From the NCBI GenBank assembly GCA_016838945.1, contig JADLKP010000083.1:1-8944 (forward strand): DNA of 8,944 nt, read 5' to 3'. This document shows positions 6,234 to 8,944 of the stretch, piece after piece (the stretch's first letter is position 1; each line of letters begins with the position of its first letter). A model generated the notes under the pieces. That model had not been told where the DNA came from and did no database searches. It saw only the letters and a program-made list of their open reading frames with translations. The position numbers were made by a program, and so were the translations under genes. Source of the DNA: Methanobrevibacter sp. (GTDB lineage Archaea > Methanobacteriota > Methanobacteria > Methanobacteriales > Methanobacteriaceae).

Positions 6234-6240
6234 GAGGGAT
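6234..6240 (+). promoter_or_regulatory. Ribosome binding site of nth in the 13-base aroA-nth gap
   Basis: GAGGGAT lies four bases before the ATG at 6245. With no space for a promoter, it supports translation of nth from the aroA transcript. Confidence 0.65.
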
Positions 6241-6244
6241 TATA

Positions 6245-6877
6245 ATGGATGATGAAGAAAGAATTAGAGAAATATTTAAAAGATTGAATGAGATTTACAC
6301 TATCCGCACATTTCATGATCATGACCCTTATAAAGTTTTAATCAGAACAATCTTATCTCAAAGAACAAGGGATGAAAATACTGATCAGGCTGCAAATGCA
6401 TTGTTTGATGTTTATCCTGATATTTATGCTGTAGCTGATGCTCCAGTTGAGCATGTTCAGGAATTGATTAAGCCTGCTGGTTTTTATAGAGTTAAGGCTG
6501 CACGTATTTTAGAAGTTTCAAGGATTCTGATTGATCAATATGGCGGTGAAGTTCCAAGGGAAATGGATGAAATGCTCAAGCTTCCGGGAGTAGGCAGAAA
6601 AACAGCAAATTGCGTCATTGTATTTGCTTTCCAGGATGCAGCTATTCCTGTTGACACTCATGTTCATAGAATCTCCAATAGATGGGGAATTGCTGATACA
6701 AAAGAGCCTGAAGAAACAGAAATAGTTTTGATGGAAAAGGTTCCTAAAGAACTTTGGGTGGATTTAAATGATTTGATGGTTCAGTTTGGACAAACAATTT
6801 GCCGTCCAATAGGTCCTCAATGTGATAAATGTCCACTTACAGACCTTTGTGAATATGATGTAGGTAAATTGGAATAA
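6245..6877 (+). CDS. nth: Endonuclease III (DNA glycosylase/AP lyase)
   Basis: The enzyme excises oxidised pyrimidines from DNA and cuts the resulting abasic site in base excision repair. Seen in the sequence: the LIRTILSQRTRDENT segment typical of the family near residues 32-46, the helix-hairpin-helix LPGVGRKTAN (113-122) with the Schiff-base lysine K119, the catalytic aspartate D137 in VDTHVHRISNRWG, and a complete C-terminal 4Fe-4S loop formed by C186, C193, C196 and C202 (spacing 6, 2, 5). Length 210 equals the classical bacterial enzyme and all key residues are present, so full bifunctional activity is expected. It sits 13 bases after aroA with its own Shine-Dalgarno sequence, so it is probably the second gene of that operon; no functional link with aromatic synthesis is obvious. 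Confidence 0.96.
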   Translation: MDDEERIREIFKRLNEIYTIRTFHDHDPYKVLIRTILSQRTRDENTDQAANALFDVYPDIYAVADAPVEHVQELIKPAGFYRVKAARILEVSRILIDQYGGEVPREMDEMLKLPGVGRKTANCVIVFAFQDAAIPVDTHVHRISNRWGIADTKEPEETEIVLMEKVPKELWVDLNDLMVQFGQTICRPIGPQCDKCPLTDLCEYDVGKLE

Positions 6878-6892
6878 ATTTTTATTTTTAGT

Positions 6893-6924
6893 TTTTTTAA
6901 CTCTTTTTTAACTCTTTTTTACTC
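6893..6924. repeat. Tandem TTTTTTAACTC repeat
   Basis: Two exact 11-base copies (6893-6903 and 6904-6914) and a third lacking one A (6915-6924) lie between nth and the convergent alkyltransferase gene. Probably replication slippage within the terminator. Confidence 0.65.
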
Positions 6925-6933
6925 TAATTTTTA

Positions 6934-6957
6934 ATATTATTTTTTATATTATTTTTT
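6934..6957. repeat. Tandem ATATTATTTTTT repeat
   Basis: Two exact adjacent 12-base copies (6934-6945 and 6946-6957), directly after the TTTTTTAACTC array in the same convergent spacer. Confidence 0.65.
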
Positions 6958-6977
6958 ATACTTTTTTTATTTAAATC

Positions 6978-7583
6978 TTAAACTAACTTTGTCTGGCTTG
7001 TTTTATCAAGTGAAATTATAGGGCTGTCACCAACCACCTTTTTGCCTTGAATCATAAGCCCATCCAATTCAAGAAGTGTTTTTTTAGATTCAAGTCCTTC
7101 TGCAACACCACCGAAACCTCCAATGGTTCTGTCTGACTTGACTGTTCTGTGGCAAGGTATGATTATAGGATATGGATTCTTGGAAAGTGCAGTGCCTACT
7201 GATCGGTATGCCTTTGGACTGCCTGCTGCCTTTGCAAGATCCTTGTAAGTGTTTATGGTTCCTTTCTCTGTTTTGAATTCAGCTTCCAAGACTTTCCTTT
7301 GGAATGGTGTACATTTATCTAAATTAAGATATTCAAGGGAAAATTTCGGATCTTTTTCGTTGAAATAATTTCTTAATTCATTCAATACATTATTCAATTG
7401 CTTTGATTTCTTGCTTATAGCCAATGATTCCTCTTGTTCATATTTTTCTTTAGCTATTTCTGATGAGCTTTTATCTGGTTTTGAGAGGATTATCTCTTCA
7501 ATTTGAAATTGTGGTTTCTTCCTCCAGATAATTGTTATTTCATCAATTGGACTTTCAGGGATAATGTATTTAAAGAGAGTCAT
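6978..7583 (-). CDS. ogt: Methylated-DNA--[protein]-cysteine S-methyltransferase
   Basis: This is an O6-alkylguanine-DNA alkyltransferase, a suicide repair protein that takes the alkyl group from O6-alkylguanine onto its own cysteine. The C-terminal domain is unmistakable: TPFQRKVLEA (92-101), TYKDLAKAAGSPKAYRSVG (112-130) with the arginine finger R127 in the DNA-recognition helix, SKNPYPIIIPCHR (134-146) with N136 and the active cysteine C144, and the GGFGG turn. The N-terminal 80 or so residues are divergent, rich in Lys, Glu and Ser, and include a likely helical stretch around 42-75. After the domain there is a short tail of about 25 residues. At 201 residues it is somewhat longer than many archaeal forms. 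No AdaA-type regulatory cysteine domain is present. A weak AGATGA sequence lies five bases before the ATG. The gene converges on nth and diverges from cysK. Confidence 0.92.
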   Translation of the reverse strand: MTLFKYIIPESPIDEITIIWRKKPQFQIEEIILSKPDKSSSEIAKEKYEQEESLAISKKSKQLNNVLNELRNYFNEKDPKFSLEYLNLDKCTPFQRKVLEAEFKTEKGTINTYKDLAKAAGSPKAYRSVGTALSKNPYPIIIPCHRTVKSDRTIGGFGGVAEGLESKKTLLELDGLMIQGKKVVGDSPIISLDKTSQTKLV

Positions 7584-7620
7584 TTTATCATCTTTTTAGA
7601 TTTTTGTTTTCTATAGAAAT

Positions 7621-7630
7621 ATTTATATAT
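7621..7630 (-). promoter_or_regulatory. Likely TATA box of the alkyltransferase gene
   Basis: ATATATAAAT on the minus strand lies 38-47 bases before the start codon and would place the transcript start near 7600, giving a leader of about 17 bases. Confidence 0.5.
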
Positions 7631-7648
7631 CATCACTTATTAATTATT

Positions 7649-7680
7649 ATATAACAATTGTTATATTTTTAACATTTGTT
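7649..7680. promoter_or_regulatory. Palindromic operator-like pair upstream of the alkyltransferase promoter
   Basis: ATATAACAATTGTTATAT (7649-7666) is an exact 18-bp palindrome. Its core AACAATTGTT (7653-7662) recurs with one change as AACATTTGTT (7671-7680), starting 18 bases away, close to two helical turns. The pair begins about 19 bases upstream of the presumed TATA box of the alkyltransferase gene, a place suited to an activator or a regulator serving both divergent genes. The binding protein is unknown. Confidence 0.5.
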
Positions 7681-7715
7681 GTGAAATTTGTAATTTTGAT
7701 TTTTAATTTTGTATG

Positions 7716-7743
7716 AGAAATTAAAATTAAGAAATTAAAATTA
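7716..7743. repeat. Perfect 14-bp tandem direct repeat
   Basis: AGAAATTAAAATTA occurs twice with no gap (7716-7729 and 7730-7743). It lies about 145-170 bases upstream of cysK and may be slippage or a pair of regulator sites. Confidence 0.7.
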
Positions 7744-7819
7744 TAAATAAAATAAATTATTAAATTAATATATTAAATATAAAATTTAGCTATTAGAAGG
7801 GATTTGGCAATAGTTTTAT

Positions 7820-7829
7820 TTTTTATATT
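7820..7829 (+). promoter_or_regulatory. Candidate TATA box for cysK
   Basis: TTTTTATATT lies about 60 bases before the start codon and would give a leader of roughly 35 bases. GTGAT (7880-7884), three bases before the ATG, is the likely ribosome binding site. Confidence 0.35.
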
Positions 7830-7887
7830 TTTTAATAAGAAAAACTTAAAAAAATTATTTTAACAAATTAGATTATGATGTGATTTT

Positions 7888-8844
7888 ATGGTAAATATTC
7901 CAGAATTGAAAAGAGGGATAGCTAACGATATGACTGAAGCTATTGGAAACACTCCTCTTGTAAGATTAAATAGGTTGACAGAAGGATTAGAAGCAGATGT
8001 TCTTGTAAAAGTAGAATCTTTCAATCCTGTAAGCAGTATTAAAGATCGTATTGCAGTTAACTTGATTGAAACTGCAGAAAAAGAAGGATTACTTAAAGAA
8101 GATTCAATGATTATTGAACCTACAAGCGGTAACACAGGTATTGGTCTTTCTTTTGTTGCAGCAGCAAAAGGATACAAGTTAATTTTAACAATGCCTGAAA
8201 CTATGTCTATTGAAAGAAGAAAGCTTCTTGCAGTATTCGGTGCAGAAATTGTTTTAACTCCAGGTAGTGAAGGTATGGGTGGAGCTATTGCAAAAGCTAA
8301 AGAGCTTGTTGAAAACACTCCTAACTCATTCATGCCACAACAGTTTGAAAACAAGGCAAACTCTGAAATTCACAGATTAACTACTGGTCCTGAAATCTAC
8401 AGAGACACTGATGGAAAAGTCGACATTGTTGTGTCTGCAGCTGGAACTGGAGGAACTGTAACAGGTATTGCTCAATACATCAAGCCTTTAAAACCAGAAT
8501 TTAAGGCAGTTGCTGTAGAACCTGCTACTTCTCAAACTTTAGGAAAAGGTGAAAAAGGACCTCATAAGATACAAGGTATCGGCCCTGGTTTTGTTCCTGA
8601 AGTCTTAGATGTAGACTTGGTTGATGAAGTCATTCCAGTAAAAGATGAGGATGCAGGAGCAACTTTATTAAGGCTTGCTAGAGAAGAAGGTATTTTCACT
8701 GGTATTTCTTCAGGCGCAGCTACTTGGGCAGGTTTGGAACTTGCTAAACGTCCTGAAAATAAAGGTAAAACAATTGTAGTTATTTTGCCGGATACTGGAG
8801 AAAGATACTTGTCTACAGAGTGGATCTTTGGGGATTTATTCTAA
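7888..8844 (+). CDS. cysK: Cysteine synthase (O-acetylserine sulfhydrylase)
   Basis: The protein is a fold-type II pyridoxal-phosphate enzyme that makes cysteine from O-acetylserine and sulfide. Seen in order: IGNTPLVRL (19-27); SSIKDR (49-54) with the PLP lysine K52; TSGNTG (79-84), the loop that holds substrate carboxylate; the GTGGTVTG phosphate-binding loop (186-193); GISSGAA (272-278), whose serine contacts the PLP ring nitrogen; and PDTGERY (301-307). Length 318 is normal, and the 10 or so residues before the IGNTP motif fit an N-terminal helix. The ATG at 7930 is a weaker alternative start because it removes that helix and lacks a good ribosome binding site. No cystathionine-beta-synthase CBS pair is fused. 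A serine acetyltransferase gene (cysE), a frequent partner, is not next to it in this window. Related enzymes with other acceptors (O-phosphoserine) exist, so substrate is inferred. Confidence 0.93.
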   Translation: MVNIPELKRGIANDMTEAIGNTPLVRLNRLTEGLEADVLVKVESFNPVSSIKDRIAVNLIETAEKEGLLKEDSMIIEPTSGNTGIGLSFVAAAKGYKLILTMPETMSIERRKLLAVFGAEIVLTPGSEGMGGAIAKAKELVENTPNSFMPQQFENKANSEIHRLTTGPEIYRDTDGKVDIVVSAAGTGGTVTGIAQYIKPLKPEFKAVAVEPATSQTLGKGEKGPHKIQGIGPGFVPEVLDVDLVDEVIPVKDEDAGATLLRLAREEGIFTGISSGAATWAGLELAKRPENKGKTIVVILPDTGERYLSTEWIFGDLF

Positions 8845-8850
8845 ATAAAT

Positions 8851-8885
8851 CTTCTTTATTTTTATAATTTTTTAAAAAATTAAAA
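8851..8885. terminator. Bidirectional terminator region after cysK
   Basis: TAATTTTTTAAAAAATTA (8865-8882) is a perfect 18-bp palindrome preceded by T-runs on the plus strand. It gives T-tracts in both directions and so could end cysK and a converging minus-strand gene. Confidence 0.45.
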
Positions 8886-8894
8886 CTTTTTTTT

Positions 8895-8944
8895 TTATTT
8901 TTCATCGTTTTCCTCATAAATTTCCATTATGATTAAAATAGTAT
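8895..8944 (-). CDS. Possible C-terminal end of a gene cut by the window edge
   Basis: On the minus strand one frame is open from the window edge and reads TILIIMEIYEENDEK before a TAA at 8897-8895. The acidic, lysine-ended tail and the T-tract directly beyond it fit the end of a protein-coding gene converging on cysK. With 15 codons visible, the family cannot be recognised, and an open frame this short can occur by chance. Confidence 0.3.
   Translation of the reverse strand, partial: TILIIMEIYEENDEK

Larger units (their letters stand above)
6880..6970 (+). terminator. T-tract terminator for the aroA-nth operon
   Basis: After the nth stop the plus strand has many six- and seven-T runs, a strong archaeal terminator for rightward transcription. 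Read leftward the same DNA gives A-runs only, so it provides no T-tract for the converging alkyltransferase gene. Confidence 0.55.
7584..7887. other. Divergent ogt-cysK regulatory spacer
   Basis: This 304-base spacer has no gene. It carries the presumed promoters of both flanking genes, an 18-bp palindrome with a nearby related copy, and a perfect 14-bp tandem repeat, all described separately. The part from 7745 to 7790 is plain A/T without visible structure. Confidence 0.7.

Noticed and set aside
7625..7637. GTGATGA on the minus strand, resembling the C box of a C/D guide RNA
   Set aside because: No matching D box (CTGA) or second box pair at the right distance; it overlaps the presumed promoter of the alkyltransferase gene.
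7860..8354. Minus-strand open frame of 164 codons over the start of cysK
   Set aside because: It is antisense to an unmistakable cysteine synthase, has Ser/Leu/Ile-rich shadow composition and no proper start signal.

Overview
The window looks like a piece of a low-GC methanogenic archaeon, most probably Methanobrevibacter or a close relative in Methanobacteriales. The reasons are the very AT-rich spacers, archaeal-type promoters (TATA-like boxes about 25 bases before the presumed transcript starts), Shine-Dalgarno sequences of the GGTGAT/AGGTGG type, T-tract ends instead of GC hairpins, and the character of the proteins. The genus is inferred from overall character, not from a database match.

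Layout. Positions 1-791 hold no intact gene. Bases 1-260 are almost pure A/T. Bases 265-520 hold several perfect inverted repeats, and 463-694 may be a decayed minus-strand reading frame. A minus-strand flavodoxin-fold iron-sulfur flavoprotein follows (start 1396). Its last part is frameshifted: the open frame stops at 833, but the natural C-terminus can be read in another frame to 792. Diverging from it are an ADP-ribosylglycohydrolase (DraG) family gene (1623-2408) and a DUF1810 gene (2456-2872), which may be co-transcribed. Next come an AarF/UbiB/ABC1-family kinase-like membrane protein (3037-4656), then aroA (EPSP synthase, 4876-6231) followed 13 bases later by nth (endonuclease III, 6245-6877), an apparent operon. 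Converging on nth is an O6-alkylguanine-DNA alkyltransferase gene on the minus strand (6978-7583). A 304-base divergent spacer with an 18-bp palindrome and a 14-bp tandem repeat separates it from cysK (cysteine synthase, 7888-8844). The right edge holds what may be the last codons of another minus-strand gene.

How the genes fit together. This is mostly ordinary chromosomal content: aromatic amino acid and cysteine biosynthesis, two DNA repair enzymes, and some poorly understood accessory enzymes. I see no CRISPR array, intact mobile element, rRNA or tRNA. No complete new system is evident. The best leads are the DraG-DUF1810 pair (possible ADP-ribose chemistry), a regularly spaced Cys/His insert inside AroA, the single-base frameshift in the flavoprotein, and the palindromic operator-like site upstream of the alkyltransferase gene.
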